From contig NZ_JAKFYR010000005.1 of NCBI RefSeq assembly GCF_022554085.1, forward strand, positions 124,001 through 188,000: DNA of 64,000 nucleotides. Reading direction: 5' to 3'. The notes under the pieces are model-generated. The model was not told where the DNA came from. It saw only the letters and a list, made by a program, of their open reading frames with translations, and did no database searches. The DNA is from Rhodococcus sp. CH91 (lineage in GTDB: Bacteria; Actinomycetota; Actinomycetes; Mycobacteriales; Mycobacteriaceae). Positions 45,328 through 55,877 of the stretch are shown one piece after another (the stretch's first letter is position 1; each line of letters starts with the position of its first letter). The position numbers and the translations under genes are program-made.

Positions 45328-46452
45328 GTGAACTTCAAGCGCAAAGGCGCCCTGCTCGGTGTTGTGGCCGTCGGGGCCCTCACGCTCGCCGCGTGCGGCA
45401 GCGACGACAACAGCGGATCGCTGGACGTCGACGCAGCCGCCTCCGCTGCGGCCTGCGACGGGAAGGCCAACCTCTCGGGGGCGGGCTCGTCGGCTCAGAA
45501 GAACGCGATGGATCAGTTCGTCGCCACCTACATCGCCGTCTGCTCCCAGAAGGGCGCCACCGTCAACGTCGCGTACAACCCGACCGGCTCGGGTGACGGT
45601 CGCACGCAGTTCATCGCCGACCAGATCGACTTCGCCGGCTCCGACTCGGCCATCGAGGACGAGCAGGCAGCACAGGCCGCCGAGCGCTGCGCCGGAAATC
45701 CCGCGTGGAACCTGCCGCTGGTGTTCGGCCCGGTCGCGCTCGCCTACAACGTCGAAGGCGTCGACCAGCTCGTGCTGAACGCCGCGACGGCCGCCGAGAT
45801 CTTCAACGGCTCGATCACGAAGTGGAACGATCCGGCCATCGCCGCGCTCAACGAGGGTGTCGAGCTGCCGGATGCCGACATCACGCCGATCGTCCGCTCG
45901 GACTCGTCGGGCACCACCGACAACTTCCAGCAGTACCTCGAGGTCGCCTCCGGCGGTGCGTGGACCTCCGGCGCCGGTTCCGACTTCACCGGCGGTGTCG
46001 GGGAGGGGGCCAAGGGCTCGGCAGGGGTGGCGCAGGCCGTCTCCGGTTCGCCCAACTCCATCACCTACGTCGAGAAGTCCTTCGCCGACCAGAACGGTCT
46101 GAGCATCGCGCAGATCGACAACGGTTCCGGCCCGGTCGAGCTGACCGAGGAGACCGCGGGCAAGGCGATCGAGGGTGCCGAGTTCGTCCCGGCCTCCGAG
46201 GGCGACCTGACGCTGGATCTGTCGTCGATCTTCGGCAGCACCGAGGCGGGCGCATACCCGCTGGTGCTGGCCACCTACGAGATCGTGTGCTCGGCCGGTT
46301 ACGACACCGACACCGCCCTGGCCGTGAAGTCGTTCCTGACCTCCGCCGCGAACGAGGGGCAGGAAGGCCTCGCGGAGCAGGGCTACGTCCCGCTGCCGGA
46401 CACCTTCAAGACCCGTCTCACCGAGTCGATCGACGCCATCGCCGCCGGGTGA
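45328..46452 (+). CDS. pstS: phosphate ABC transporter substrate-binding lipoprotein PstS
   Basis: The 374-residue lipoprotein has a signal peptide ending in the lipobox LAAC with Cys23. The phosphate-binding fold is seen in LSGAGSSAQKNAMDQF, NPTGSGDGRTQF and SDSSGTTDNFQQYL. It captures phosphate outside the membrane for PstCA. GTG at 45328 has CCGGAGGAG 6 nt upstream. A Pho box precedes it, and the small hairpin GGCTC/GAGCC lies shortly after its stop and may reduce read-through into pstC. Confidence 0.97.
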   Translation: MNFKRKGALLGVVAVGALTLAACGSDDNSGSLDVDAAASAAACDGKANLSGAGSSAQKNAMDQFVATYIAVCSQKGATVNVAYNPTGSGDGRTQFIADQIDFAGSDSAIEDEQAAQAAERCAGNPAWNLPLVFGPVALAYNVEGVDQLVLNAATAAEIFNGSITKWNDPAIAALNEGVELPDADITPIVRSDSSGTTDNFQQYLEVASGGAWTSGAGSDFTGGVGEGAKGSAGVAQAVSGSPNSITYVEKSFADQNGLSIAQIDNGSGPVELTEETAGKAIEGAEFVPASEGDLTLDLSSIFGSTEAGAYPLVLATYEIVCSAGYDTDTALAVKSFLTSAANEGQEGLAEQGYVPLPDTFKTRLTESIDAIAAG

Positions 46453-46573
46453 CGGACGGCTCACCCGTCTCCGAGCCGGTGACGGAAAACTCACTCGAAA
46501 TCCGAGCCGAGTGACCGACTGATCATCGACCCGCCCGTTCCTGACGATACGCTGAGAAGGATTGCGAGCGCAC

Positions 46574-47629
46574 ATGAGTGACGCGCACAAGACGTCGGTT
46601 CCCATCGCGGCCGACGAACCGACCCGCTCAGGAACGGGCGGTGTCACCGGCATCACGGAGGACACGATCAGTACCCCACCGCACTCCCCGGAGCAGGCAC
46701 GCAAGACAGTCGTGCGCCCGGGCGACCGAATCTTCAGTTCGTTGGCGTCCGGCTCCGCCGTCCTGATCACCGTGATCATCGGCGCGATCGCGGTCTTCCT
46801 GGTCTGGCGCGCCGTACCCGCGCTGCAACGCAATCAGGTCAACTTCCTCACCAGTCGCGAGTGGGTCACGCAGGACATCGCCGACATGGCGTTCGGCGTC
46901 CTCGACCTGTTCCAGGTGACGGTGCTCGTCTCGTTCTTCGCGTTGTTCCTCGCGATGCCCGTCGCACTGGGCATCGCGATCTTCCTCACCTCGTACTGCC
47001 CCGAGCGGCTCAGGAAGCCGCTGGCGTACGTGATCGACCTGCTCGCCGCGGTCCCCTCCATCGTCTACGGCCTGTGGGGCATGCTCGTCCTCGCGCCGTT
47101 CCTGCGTCCCGTGGCCGAGTGGCTCAACACCAGCCTCGGCTGGTTCCCCCTCTTCGCCACCGGCAGCGGTTCCATCGTGGGCGGCGGAACGATCTTCACC
47201 GCCGGCATCGTCCTCGCGGTGATGATCCTGCCGACGATCGCCGCTGTGAGCCGTGAAGTGTTCGTGCAGACCCCGGTCGCACAGATCGAAGGCGCTCTGG
47301 CGCTCGGCGCGACCCGCTGGGAGGTCGTGCGGACCACCGTCATCCCGTTCGGCAAATCCGGCTACATCAGCGGCTCGATGCTCGGCCTCGGCCGCGCGCT
47401 CGGCGAGACGATGGCGCTCTATCTCATCCTGCGCACCACCTCGCAGTCGTTCTCGTGGTCGCTGTTCGACGGCGGCGCCACCATCGCATCCAAGATCGCG
47501 CTCGGCTACGCCGAATTCAACAACGACATCCAGGCGGGCGCCTACATCGCCGCCGGACTCGTGCTCTTCGTACTCACGTTCGTGGTCAATGCCGCCGCAC
47601 GCATGATCGTCGCCGGAAAGAAGGACTGA
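46574..47629 (+). CDS. pstC: phosphate ABC transporter permease PstC
   Basis: A 351-residue permease with about six helices and the EAA-type loop EGALALGATRWEVVRTTVIP that contacts PstB. An unusually long hydrophilic N terminus of about 50 residues precedes the first helix. ATG at 46574 was chosen; AGAAGG lies somewhat far upstream (14 nt), and a TTG at 46562 lies too close to it. Confidence 0.95.
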   Translation: MSDAHKTSVPIAADEPTRSGTGGVTGITEDTISTPPHSPEQARKTVVRPGDRIFSSLASGSAVLITVIIGAIAVFLVWRAVPALQRNQVNFLTSREWVTQDIADMAFGVLDLFQVTVLVSFFALFLAMPVALGIAIFLTSYCPERLRKPLAYVIDLLAAVPSIVYGLWGMLVLAPFLRPVAEWLNTSLGWFPLFATGSGSIVGGGTIFTAGIVLAVMILPTIAAVSREVFVQTPVAQIEGALALGATRWEVVRTTVIPFGKSGYISGSMLGLGRALGETMALYLILRTTSQSFSWSLFDGGATIASKIALGYAEFNNDIQAGAYIAAGLVLFVLTFVVNAAARMIVAGKKD

Positions 47630-47632
47630 TCC

Positions 47633-48544
47633 ATGTCGACCACCACGCTCGCCTCTCCGGTCAAGGCTCCTGCCTTCCAGCGCGTCAGCGGACGTCGTCG
47701 CGCGAAGGACACCGCGGCCACGGTGCTCGTCACCCTGTCGGTCGTCATCGCGCTGATCCCGCTCGCCTGGGTGCTGATCACGGTCGTCGCGAAGGGTTTC
47801 CCCGCGCTGGTCTCGCCCACCTGGTTCACGCACTCGCTGAGCGGCCTGACGGCCTCGTCGACGGGTGGCGGCGTCTACCACGCCCTCGTCGGCACCCTCC
47901 TGCAGGGACTCGTCTGTGCGGTCATCTCGATCCCGCTGGGCGTCTTCGTGGCGATCTACCTTGTCGAGTACGCCGGTAAGTCCCGGCTCGGCAAGATCAC
48001 GACCTTCATGGTCGACATCCTCAGCGGTGTCCCGTCGATCGTCGCGGCGCTGTTCGTCTACGCCCTGTGGGTGTCGACCTTCGGGATGCCCAAGTCGGGC
48101 TTCGCGGTGTCGCTCGCTCTCGTGCTGCTGATGGTGCCGGTGGTCGTGCGCAGCACCGAGGAGATGCTCCGGATCGTGCCGCAGGATCTGCGCGAGGCGT
48201 CCTACGCGCTCGGCGTGCCCAAGTGGAAGACCATCGCGCGCATCGTTCTGCCGACCTCGCTCGCCGGCATCATCACCGGCATCATGCTCGCACTCGCCCG
48301 CGTGATGGGCGAGACGGCTCCCTTGCTGATCCTCGTGGGCTACGCGCCCTTCATCAACTTCGGTCTGTTCGGTGGGGAGCAGGCGACCCTCCCCGGCGTC
48401 ATGGTTGCCGAGATGAACAATCCGACCGCCGCGGGTGCGCAGCGCATCTGGGGAGCTGCACTCACCCTGATCCTGCTCATCGCAGTCCTCAACATCGTCG
48501 CCAAGCTGATCAGCCGGTACTCGCAGATCGGCGCCAAGAAATAG
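47633..48544 (+). CDS. pstA: phosphate ABC transporter permease PstA
   Basis: The 303-residue second permease of the phosphate importer shows the loop EASYALGVPKWKTIARIVLPTS in parts and the segment LARVMGETAPLLIL. It begins 3 nt after pstC, so translation is coupled. A short hairpin in the following gap may tune read-through to pstB. Confidence 0.96.
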   Translation: MSTTTLASPVKAPAFQRVSGRRRAKDTAATVLVTLSVVIALIPLAWVLITVVAKGFPALVSPTWFTHSLSGLTASSTGGGVYHALVGTLLQGLVCAVISIPLGVFVAIYLVEYAGKSRLGKITTFMVDILSGVPSIVAALFVYALWVSTFGMPKSGFAVSLALVLLMVPVVVRSTEEMLRIVPQDLREASYALGVPKWKTIARIVLPTSLAGIITGIMLALARVMGETAPLLILVGYAPFINFGLFGGEQATLPGVMVAEMNNPTAAGAQRIWGAALTLILLIAVLNIVAKLISRYSQIGAKK

Positions 48545-48547
48545 TCC

Positions 48548-48564
48548 CGTGAGCCCTTCTCACG
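48548..48564 (+). terminator. small hairpin in the pstA-pstB gap
   Basis: CGTGAG and CTCACG pair over a 5-nt loop 4 nt past the pstA stop. At 6 bp it is more likely an attenuating or mRNA-stabilising element than a full terminator. Confidence 0.4.
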
Positions 48565-48609
48565 ACTGCACGTTCCTCACGACATCGATACACCAGTAGG
48601 GAGCCGGTA

Positions 48610-49386
<777 letters not shown>

Positions 49387-49402
49387 TCCTGCCCTCGACG
49401 TG

Positions 49403-49438
49403 CGAGACCCCGGCCGGATACTTCCGGCCGGGGTCTCG
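49403..49438. terminator. bidirectional terminator between pstB and phoU
   Basis: A perfect 16-bp stem (CGAGACCCCGGCCGGA and complement) with a TACT tetraloop lies between the two convergent stops. Confidence 0.88.
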
Positions 49439-49452
49439 TCGTTCGGGAAAGG

Positions 49453-50160
49453 TCAGTCGTTCTCGGGGTAGACCGTCAGGCTGTCCACCTTCTCGCCGAG
49501 CCGGCGGATCTCCTCCTCGGTGGGAAGCTTGCCGGTCACGAGGAAGATGACCCGGCGACCAACCTCGACGGCGTGGTCGGCGAAACGCTCGTAGTACCGG
49601 CCGAGCAGGGTGACGTCGACGGCGGCTGCGACGCCGTGCTCCCACTCCCGGTCCATGAGGACGGTGAAGAGGTGACGATGCAGGTCGTCCATCGCCTCGT
49701 CCTCGTGGTGCAGACGCGCGGCACGCGCGGGGTCGCGGGTCTCGAGGATCTCGCGGGTCGCGACGCCGAGAGCCACCGCGATACGGCCCATCTCGGCGAA
49801 ATAACCCTTCACCTCGTCGGGCAGCACGTGGTTCGGATGGCGCCGGCGGGTCGCCTTCGCGATGTGGAGAGCCAGCGCACCCATCCGGTCGATGTCGGCC
49901 ACGATCTGGATGCCGCTGACCACGGCACGGAGATCTCCTGCGACAGGACCCTGCAGGGCGAGCAGCTGGAATGCCTTCTCCTCGCAGATCGCGCCGAGTT
50001 CGGTGATCTTCTCGTGCTCGTCGATCACCTGCTCGGCGAGAGCGAGATCGGCTTCGAGAAGAGCTCTGGTGGACCGCTCCATTGCGGTACCGGCGAATCC
50101 GGCCATCTCCCCGAGGAGATCTCCGAGTTCGCCCATCTGTTCGTTGTAGACGACGCGCAT
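49453..50160 (-). CDS. phoU: phosphate signalling protein PhoU
   Basis: The 235-residue protein consists of two three-helix PhoU domains, each with the metal-binding E/DxxxD pattern, seen in [16 protein letters not shown] and [15 protein letters not shown]. It represses phosphate-starvation signalling through the Pst transporter and sensor kinase. Matches PhoY2 (Rv0821c). It is convergent with pstB but has its own Pho-box-like repeats upstream, so it should be co-regulated with pstSCAB from a separate promoter. Confidence 0.95.
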   Translation of the reverse strand: MRVVYNEQMGELGDLLGEMAGFAGTAMERSTRALLEADLALAEQVIDEHEKITELGAICEEKAFQLLALQGPVAGDLRAVVSGIQIVADIDRMGALALHIAKATRRRHPNHVLPDEVKGYFAEMGRIAVALGVATREILETRDPARAARLHHEDEAMDDLHRHLFTVLMDREWEHGVAAAVDVTLLGRYYERFADHAVEVGRRVIFLVTGKLPTEEEIRRLGEKVDSLTVYPEND

Positions 50161-50194
50161 AATCGCACAGCCTACGACCTTCACGGAGCGGTTC

Positions 50195-50223
50195 GGCGAG
50201 CATCGGATGAACCGCAGATGAAC
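50195..50223 (-). promoter_or_regulatory. Pho-box direct repeats upstream of phoU
   Basis: On the minus strand GTTCATC at 50217-50223 and again at 50206-50212 are identical with an 11-nt period; a third weaker unit GCTCGCC follows at 50195-50201. They lie 35-63 nt before the phoU start and match the pstS box unit and spacing. Confidence 0.7.
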
Positions 50224-50245
50224 GTACGCCGCCGAACAGGGGCGT

Positions 50246-52609
50246 TCACGTGCACAGATCGTCTGCGGCGTTGGTGATCGCGAGGTCGGCGGGAAGTTCG
50301 ACGGACGCCGCCGACCGGGTCTGGATCGCCACCGGGGCGAGCTGCGTACCGGCCGGGGTGGGTGCGACGACGGTGCCGTCGAAACTGGTGCCCAGGACGA
50401 TCTCCACGATGCTGCCGAGCTGGGCGGACGGGGGAGCTTCCTGCAGAACCGCCCCGGGGAAGGCCGAGGCGACGGTCGCGGCATCGGTTTCCTGTCCCGC
50501 ACTGAAGCGGATCACGGTCTGGGTGCTCGTGCCCGAGGCGTAGTTGCCGATCGAGTACACGGGGAAACCGTAGGCGGCGACGGTTTCCGCGGTCCGGTTC
50601 GCCAGGCCGGAGACACCGGAGGCATTCGAGACCTGCACCGACACCGACGAGGGGTCGACGGCGAGCTGTGCCGGCAGAGGTTCGGCGGGCGCGGGTGCGG
50701 TCTCCTCCGGCACGTCCTCGCGCTTCTCGCCCGGCAGGGGCAGGTCGTCGATGATGGCGGTGAAGATCGCCTCGATGTCGTCCGTCCGGGGAATCTCGTT
50801 GCCCCAGTCGTTGGTGCCCGCGGTGGGGATGGTGAGGAACGACACCGCGCCGGCCTCGACGTTCTGCATCGAGCGTCCGAGCTTCACCAGCGATTCGGTG
50901 TTGACGTTCTCCACGAAGGTCGCGCGGGTGAACGCGTTGATGAATCCGTTGAGCTTGCCGGGATCGAGCAGGACCTTGTTCGACAGTGCCGAGCGCAGCA
51001 ACGACGACAGGAACTTCTGTTGCCTGCTGATGCGGCCGTAATCGCTGTTGCCCTCCGAATCGATCTTGCGGGCACGGACGTAGTCGAGTGCGCGTTGCCC
51101 GTCGAGCGTGTGCGTCCCGGGGGTCTCGATGAGCGGACCGAGTTCGCCGTCGATCAGCGGGACCGGGGTGCACACCTCGACGCCGCCGATCTCGTTCACC
51201 ATCGACTCGAAGCCCGCGAAATCGATCCCGACGAAGTGCCCGATCTTCAGTCCCGAGATCTTCTGGATCACCTTGACCAAGCACTTCGGCCCGCCGAGCG
51301 CATAGGTCGCGTTGAGTTTGTCGCCTTCGGCGGCCGGAAACAGTTCGGACTCGTATTCACCGGTGGCGCTGTCCCATCCGCGACAGACCGGACGTTCCAC
51401 GTCCAGATCGCGGGGGAACGACACGGCGACGACGCGGCTGCGGTCTGCGGGGATGTTGACGAGGATCACGGTGTCGGCGCGAGCACCTTCGGCGTCGCTG
51501 ACCGTTCCGGCCCCGACCGCGCCGCTGGCTCCCGCCCGGGTGTCGGTACCCACGATCAGATAGGTCTCGTCGCCGGTCTGCCCGATCGGGTCGACGATGT
51601 CGCTCGACTCGGTGTCGAGTGCGGCGATCTGCGAGAACCCGGCCTCCGTGGACCGGACGTATCCCCACACCGATCCGGTGCCGACCAGCGCGAGGACCGA
51701 GACGAAGGCGACCGCTGCCCTCGCGGCGAACCGGAACCGTTTCCGTTTGCGTTGCTTGCTCTGGGCGAGGCGGCCGAGGGTGCCGGTGCCCACGGCGCGG
51801 GGCAGCGCCGCGCCGGTCGCGTCCTCGTCGTGCTTCTCGGCGGCCGGTGGGGCGTCGCCCCCGGCCGGGACCGCATCGATCTTGACCGTCGGGTTCTCGT
51901 CCACGGTGGGTCGGGAGGGCCGGGGTGCCGGTGCCTGTCCGGGTTCGGCGCGGGCCGTCTTCCGGGTTTCGACCGGAGGAGCTGGGCGGGGCTCGACGGG
52001 AGGAGCCGGGCGGGGCTCGATGGGAGGAGCCGGGCGGGGCGGCTGCGCCACCGGGGGAGTCGCCACCGGAGGAGGTCCCGGGGCAGCCGGGGAAGGAGGC
52101 GCGGGCGCACGGCTCGGAAGGCGGGTGTGCGGGGGTGGTGGCGTCATCGGCCTCGCGGGCCGGGAAGGAGCCGGTGCATCGGGTCGAGTGCCGGATGCGG
52201 CCGCTCCGGGAGGTATCTCCCTGCGGTGAGGGGGCGTGCGGCGGGAGTCGGGTTCGGGAATGCCCGTCCGAGGAGGAGCGGGCTCCGGAGAGCGCGGAGG
52301 CACCGGCGGGACGGGGGGCCGGGGGAGGTCCTCGGCCGGAGGGTCGGAGCGCGGGGGTGGATCGGTCCGCCGGCCCACCTTGTCGAGCAGTTCGGCGACG
52401 GTGAGTTGCTCGGGATCGTCCGAGTCCGCCGCCCGGCGGTTGCGAGAGTTTTCGCTGCGTCGCGGGTCGCTGTCGTCCTCGCCGGACCGGTGCATCCCGC
52501 GTGCGCGGCTGCGGCGGGTCGGTGGCGATTCCCGGTAGGTGCTGTCGGCGATCGGGCGTTCCCAGGGAGCGCGAGGATCCGAAGACCCTGTCTCGTGCTC
52601 CTCGTCCAC
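50246..52609 (-). CDS. LytR-CpsA-Psr (LCP) family cell-wall ligase
   Basis: The 787-residue protein (Rv0822c position) has a disordered cytoplasmic N terminus of about 295 residues, very rich in Pro and charged residues. It is followed by one membrane helix (about 298-318), an extracellular LCP domain with [15 protein letters not shown] and DYVRARK, and a C-terminal LytR_C domain. LCP proteins attach polymers such as arabinogalactan to peptidoglycan. The start GTG at 52609 has AGCAGG upstream. The Pro region includes a tandem repeat. Its long cytoplasmic tail could be a docking or phosphorylation platform. Confidence 0.9.
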   Translation of the reverse strand: MDEEHETGSSDPRAPWERPIADSTYRESPPTRRSRARGMHRSGEDDSDPRRSENSRNRRAADSDDPEQLTVAELLDKVGRRTDPPPRSDPPAEDLPRPPVPPVPPRSPEPAPPRTGIPEPDSRRTPPHRREIPPGAAASGTRPDAPAPSRPARPMTPPPPHTRLPSRAPAPPSPAAPGPPPVATPPVAQPPRPAPPIEPRPAPPVEPRPAPPVETRKTARAEPGQAPAPRPSRPTVDENPTVKIDAVPAGGDAPPAAEKHDEDATGAALPRAVGTGTLGRLAQSKQRKRKRFRFAARAAVAFVSVLALVGTGSVWGYVRSTEAGFSQIAALDTESSDIVDPIGQTGDETYLIVGTDTRAGASGAVGAGTVSDAEGARADTVILVNIPADRSRVVAVSFPRDLDVERPVCRGWDSATGEYESELFPAAEGDKLNATYALGGPKCLVKVIQKISGLKIGHFVGIDFAGFESMVNEIGGVEVCTPVPLIDGELGPLIETPGTHTLDGQRALDYVRARKIDSEGNSDYGRISRQQKFLSSLLRSALSNKVLLDPGKLNGFINAFTRATFVENVNTESLVKLGRSMQNVEAGAVSFLTIPTAGTNDWGNEIPRTDDIEAIFTAIIDDLPLPGEKREDVPEETAPAPAEPLPAQLAVDPSSVSVQVSNASGVSGLANRTAETVAAYGFPVYSIGNYASGTSTQTVIRFSAGQETDAATVASAFPGAVLQEAPPSAQLGSIVEIVLGTSFDGTVVAPTPAGTQLAPVAIQTRSAASVELPADLAITNAADDLCT
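51974..52040 (-). repeat. 24-bp tandem repeat inside the LCP gene (about 2.8 copies)
   Basis: Units start at 51974, 51998 and 52022 and encode PAPPVEPR-type octapeptides in the disordered N-terminal region. The copies are nearly identical, so copy number probably varies between strains. Confidence 0.75.
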
Positions 52610-52770
52610 CGATACCTGCTCTTTCCGCGGGCTTCCGCATTCGTCGCCTGTCGCCGTTCACGACGTCGCGCATCGGCGTGACCGTCGCAAGGACTCCGCA
52701 ATGATACTGATCGCGTGTTACGAGAGGAGATGACGCGGCTGTGACGGTAATCGGAGTCCGGTAACGGGGA

Positions 52771-53913
52771 CTATCCGCCGGAGTGCATCATGTCGGCTCC
52801 CTCGGGCACACAGGTGTCCTCGGGATCGTCGAGCCAGCCCTCCGGGAGCGCGACGCTGCTCGGGGATCCCTGCCGGCCCCGGGGGCCTTCCGCGTCGACC
52901 GGGAAGGGCACATCGTGGTCGAGTTTGCCGAGCAGATCGTCGAGTTCGGCCAGGGTGGACACCCGGGCGAGGCCGTTGCGGATCTCCGAGCCCGCAGGGA
53001 AGCCGCGCAGATACCAGGCGATGTGCTTGCGCATGTCGCGCAGACCGCGGTCCTCGCCGTGGTGGTCGGCGAGCAGTTCGGCGTGACGGCGCATGATCTG
53101 CGCCACTTCACCGAGAGTCGGCGGGGTCGGCACGGGGCGACCACCCAGGGCGGCGCTCAGTTCGGCGAAGAGCCACGGCCGCCCGAGACAACCGCGCCCG
53201 ACGACCACGCCGTCGCATCCGGTCTGCGTCATCATGCGCTCGGCGTCCCCGGCGTCGAAGATGTCGCCGTTGCCCAGCACGGGAACGTCAGTGACGTGCT
53301 CTTTGAGCCTGGCGATCTCGTCCCAGTCGGCCGAACCCGAGTAGCGTTGCGCAGCGGTCCGGGCGTGCAGGGCGACCGCTGCGGCACCTTCGGCGGCGGC
53401 GATACGGCCCGCATCGAGGTGGGTGTGGTGCTCGTCGTCGATCCCGATGCGGAACTTGACGGTCACGGGGATGTCGGTGCCCTCGGTGGCGCGCACGGCG
53501 GCCGCGACGATCTGCCCGAACAACCGGCGCTTGTAGGGGAGCGCGGAGCCACCGCCCTTCCGGGTCACCTTGGGGACCGGGCACCCGAAGTTCATGTCGA
53601 TGTGGTCGGCGAGGTCCTCGTCGACGATCATCTTCGCCGCGGCGTAGGTGGTGTCGGGGTCGACCGTGTACAGCTGCAGCGACCGCGGTGTCTCCGTGGG
53701 ACCGAAGGTCGTCATGTGCATGGTGACCGGATGACGTTCGACGAGGGCGCGAGCGGTGACCATCTCGCACACGTACAGGCCCGACGTGCTGCCGGCCCGT
53801 TCGAGTTCCAGTTCGCGGCACAGTGTGCGGAATGCGACGTTCGTCACTCCCGCCATCGGCGCCAGCACGACCGGGCTGTTCAGTTCGAGCGAGCCGATAC
53901 GGAGGGATGACAT
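52771..53913 (-). CDS. dus: tRNA-dihydrouridine synthase (DusB type)
   Basis: The 380-residue FMN-dependent enzyme reduces specific uridines in tRNA to dihydrouridine. The start LNSPVVLAPMAGVTN, the catalytic Cys in NFGCPVPKV, and GRGCLGRPWLF for phosphate binding are typical. Position equals Rv0823c. It starts at 53913 and is transcribed towards the LCP gene, after the terminator of desA. Confidence 0.94.
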   Translation of the reverse strand: MSSLRIGSLELNSPVVLAPMAGVTNVAFRTLCRELELERAGSTSGLYVCEMVTARALVERHPVTMHMTTFGPTETPRSLQLYTVDPDTTYAAAKMIVDEDLADHIDMNFGCPVPKVTRKGGGSALPYKRRLFGQIVAAAVRATEGTDIPVTVKFRIGIDDEHHTHLDAGRIAAAEGAAAVALHARTAAQRYSGSADWDEIARLKEHVTDVPVLGNGDIFDAGDAERMMTQTGCDGVVVGRGCLGRPWLFAELSAALGGRPVPTPPTLGEVAQIMRRHAELLADHHGEDRGLRDMRKHIAWYLRGFPAGSEIRNGLARVSTLAELDDLLGKLDHDVPFPVDAEGPRGRQGSPSSVALPEGWLDDPEDTCVPEGADMMHSGG

Positions 53914-53984
53914 GGAAACCTCTGGAAAACGTTGTGCGACAAGGAAATAGCATGCCCAGCGGGCGGTAGGGGGCGAAGACGACC

Positions 53985-54014
53985 GTGCCCGGCGCCGAAA
54001 TCGGCGCCGGGCAC
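53985..54014 (-). terminator. terminator of desA
   Basis: A 14-bp perfect stem GTGCCCGGCGCCGA with complement and a 2-nt centre lies 20 nt beyond the desA stop on the minus strand. Confidence 0.8.
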
Positions 54015-54033
54015 AGGATAACCTCCGGAGGAC

Positions 54034-54987
54034 TCAGGCGTCCGCGCCCACCTTGTCGCGCTTCGCTGCCTCGCGTGCGAGGGAGCGGTCGCGCATCTCC
54101 TCGAATCGGACCGCCTGGCGTTCGAGTTCCTCGAGGAACGAGCCGAGCTTGTCGAGATCCTGCTGCGCCTCACTGCCGAGATCGCGCTCGAAGATCCGCC
54201 ATTTGCGCAGCACCGGCATCACGACGTCGTCGAGATGCTGACGCAGGTCGTAGATGCCGTGCTTGGCCATCAGCACCCCGTTGCGGCGGAAGTTCGGCAT
54301 GCCGGCACCCGGCATCTGGAAGTTCGTGAGAACCTCCACGATCGCGGCGAGGGTCTGGGCCGGCGCGACCTCGAGTGCTGCATCGCAGATGTTCCGGTAG
54401 AAGATCATGTGCAGGTTCTCGTCGGCCGCGATGCGCTGGAGCATCTTGTCGGCGATCGAGTCGTTGCAGGCGCGGCCGGTGTTGCGGTGCGATACACGCG
54501 TCGCGAGTTCCTGGAAGGTCACGTACGCGACCGAATGGAGCATGCCGGTGGAGTTGGGGGACGAGAAGCCGTTGGTCATGTGCTCCATGCGGGCGTTCTC
54601 GAGCGCAACGGGATCCACACCGCGCGTGACGACCAGGTAGTCGCGCATCACGATGCCGTGGCGGTTCTCCTCCGCCGTCCACCGGCCCACCCACGTGCCC
54701 CATGCGCCGTCGCGGGAGAAGCTCTCGGCGATCTCCCGGTGATAGGAGGGCAGATTGTCCTCGGTGAGCAGGTTGGTGATCATCGCGGCCTTGGCGACCT
54801 CGTCCAGCTTCGACTGCTCGGGTTCCCAGTCGACACCGCCCATCGCGGCGAAGTTGCGGCCCTCGTCCCACGGCACGTAGTCGTGGGGATGCCAGTCCTT
54901 CGCCATCGAGAGATGCCGCTCGAGATTCGCTTCGGCCACAGGCTCGAGCTCGCGCAGCAGCTCCAGTTGAGTCAGGACTCGCGTCAT
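54034..54987 (-). CDS. desA: acyl-ACP desaturase DesA
   Basis: A 317-residue soluble di-iron desaturase. The iron-binding ExxH motifs are TAEENRHG and ADENLHM. The mycobacterial homologue DesA1 (Rv0824c) introduces a double bond into mero-chains during mycolic-acid synthesis, which fits a mycolate-producing host. The 254 nt upstream hold no gene; they contain the promoter region and nothing else recognised. Confidence 0.93.
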   Translation of the reverse strand: MTRVLTQLELLRELEPVAEANLERHLSMAKDWHPHDYVPWDEGRNFAAMGGVDWEPEQSKLDEVAKAAMITNLLTEDNLPSYHREIAESFSRDGAWGTWVGRWTAEENRHGIVMRDYLVVTRGVDPVALENARMEHMTNGFSSPNSTGMLHSVAYVTFQELATRVSHRNTGRACNDSIADKMLQRIAADENLHMIFYRNICDAALEVAPAQTLAAIVEVLTNFQMPGAGMPNFRRNGVLMAKHGIYDLRQHLDDVVMPVLRKWRIFERDLGSEAQQDLDKLGSFLEELERQAVRFEEMRDRSLAREAAKRDKVGADA

Positions 54988-55241
54988 GCCCTATCTACCC
55001 CTCGTATCGTGTCGCTCGTATTGTCGCCGGGTCGCGGCCGGAGGGCTCCGGGCCGTCCTGTCGCGGCCGGCGCCGAGTGCGTCGTGCAGTGGCCGCCCTC
55101 ACAGCGCCCGGATCACCGTACAGGCCCGGGCCCCTCCACGACAGTACGGTCCCGGCGCACGACGGGAGCGTCGTCCTGTCCCGGCGCGGCGGCATGTCCA
55201 CCTCCGGCCACACGCGTCGCCGGCGCGGATCCGGCAGCCGA

Positions 55242-55703
55242 TCAGTCGAGGGAAGCGCGACTTCCCGAGGTGCGGCGCAGCGCGATGAGGCAGCACAGCA
55301 GCGCCACGAGAGTCCCGCTGAGGAGTAGAACGGTGCCGTTCTGGTTGGTCAACGTCGTACTGCGGTTGAGTTCGACGTATTCGCCGTGAACCTGGAACAG
55401 GCGTGCCCAGAACACCACCGCGGTGGCGAGGCCGATCAGGGTTCCGGCCCAGCCTGCGACCACCGAGTCGAACAGGGCGGCCGCGAGGAGAAGTACTGCG
55501 GCCACGACGAGGGGGACCGCGAGCGATTCGTACAGCGGCAGATCCGCGGCCGCGACCCCCGCCAGGTCGCCGGTGGGAAAGCCGTCCCACAGCGCCGTCA
55601 GGGGAATCTCGGTGGGACGTATCCCGCCCACCACCGGCAGCACGGACCCGATGCCGAGGGCGACGGCGGCCAGGAACAGGCCGAGATCGACGAAACTGCG
55701 CAT
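55242..55703 (-). CDS. small integral membrane protein, unknown
   Basis: The 153-residue protein has about four hydrophobic helices (roughly residues 5-22, 58-80, 84-101 and 125-143) with a predicted extracytoplasmic loop containing GEYVELNRSTTLTNQNGT. No family was recognised. It is transcribed in the desA direction but separated by 254 nt, and divergent from the next membrane protein gene with 174 nt between starts. Confidence 0.65.
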   Translation of the reverse strand: MRSFVDLGLFLAAVALGIGSVLPVVGGIRPTEIPLTALWDGFPTGDLAGVAAADLPLYESLAVPLVVAAVLLLAAALFDSVVAGWAGTLIGLATAVVFWARLFQVHGEYVELNRSTTLTNQNGTVLLLSGTLVALLCCLIALRRTSGSRASLD

Positions 55704-55877
55704 GTTCCTCCCCCGAACGGTGAAACGATCGACTGCCGCTGCGGGTCACCGTATACAAAGTCGGGCGGGTGTACCGGGTGAAATTGCGTGAGCGAACCGT
55801 GGCGTCGTGAAACCGGTGGTCCGTAGGCTGACACGTGTACGGCAGCCGCAGTTGCCGATCGGCGAGAGAGGTTCGAC

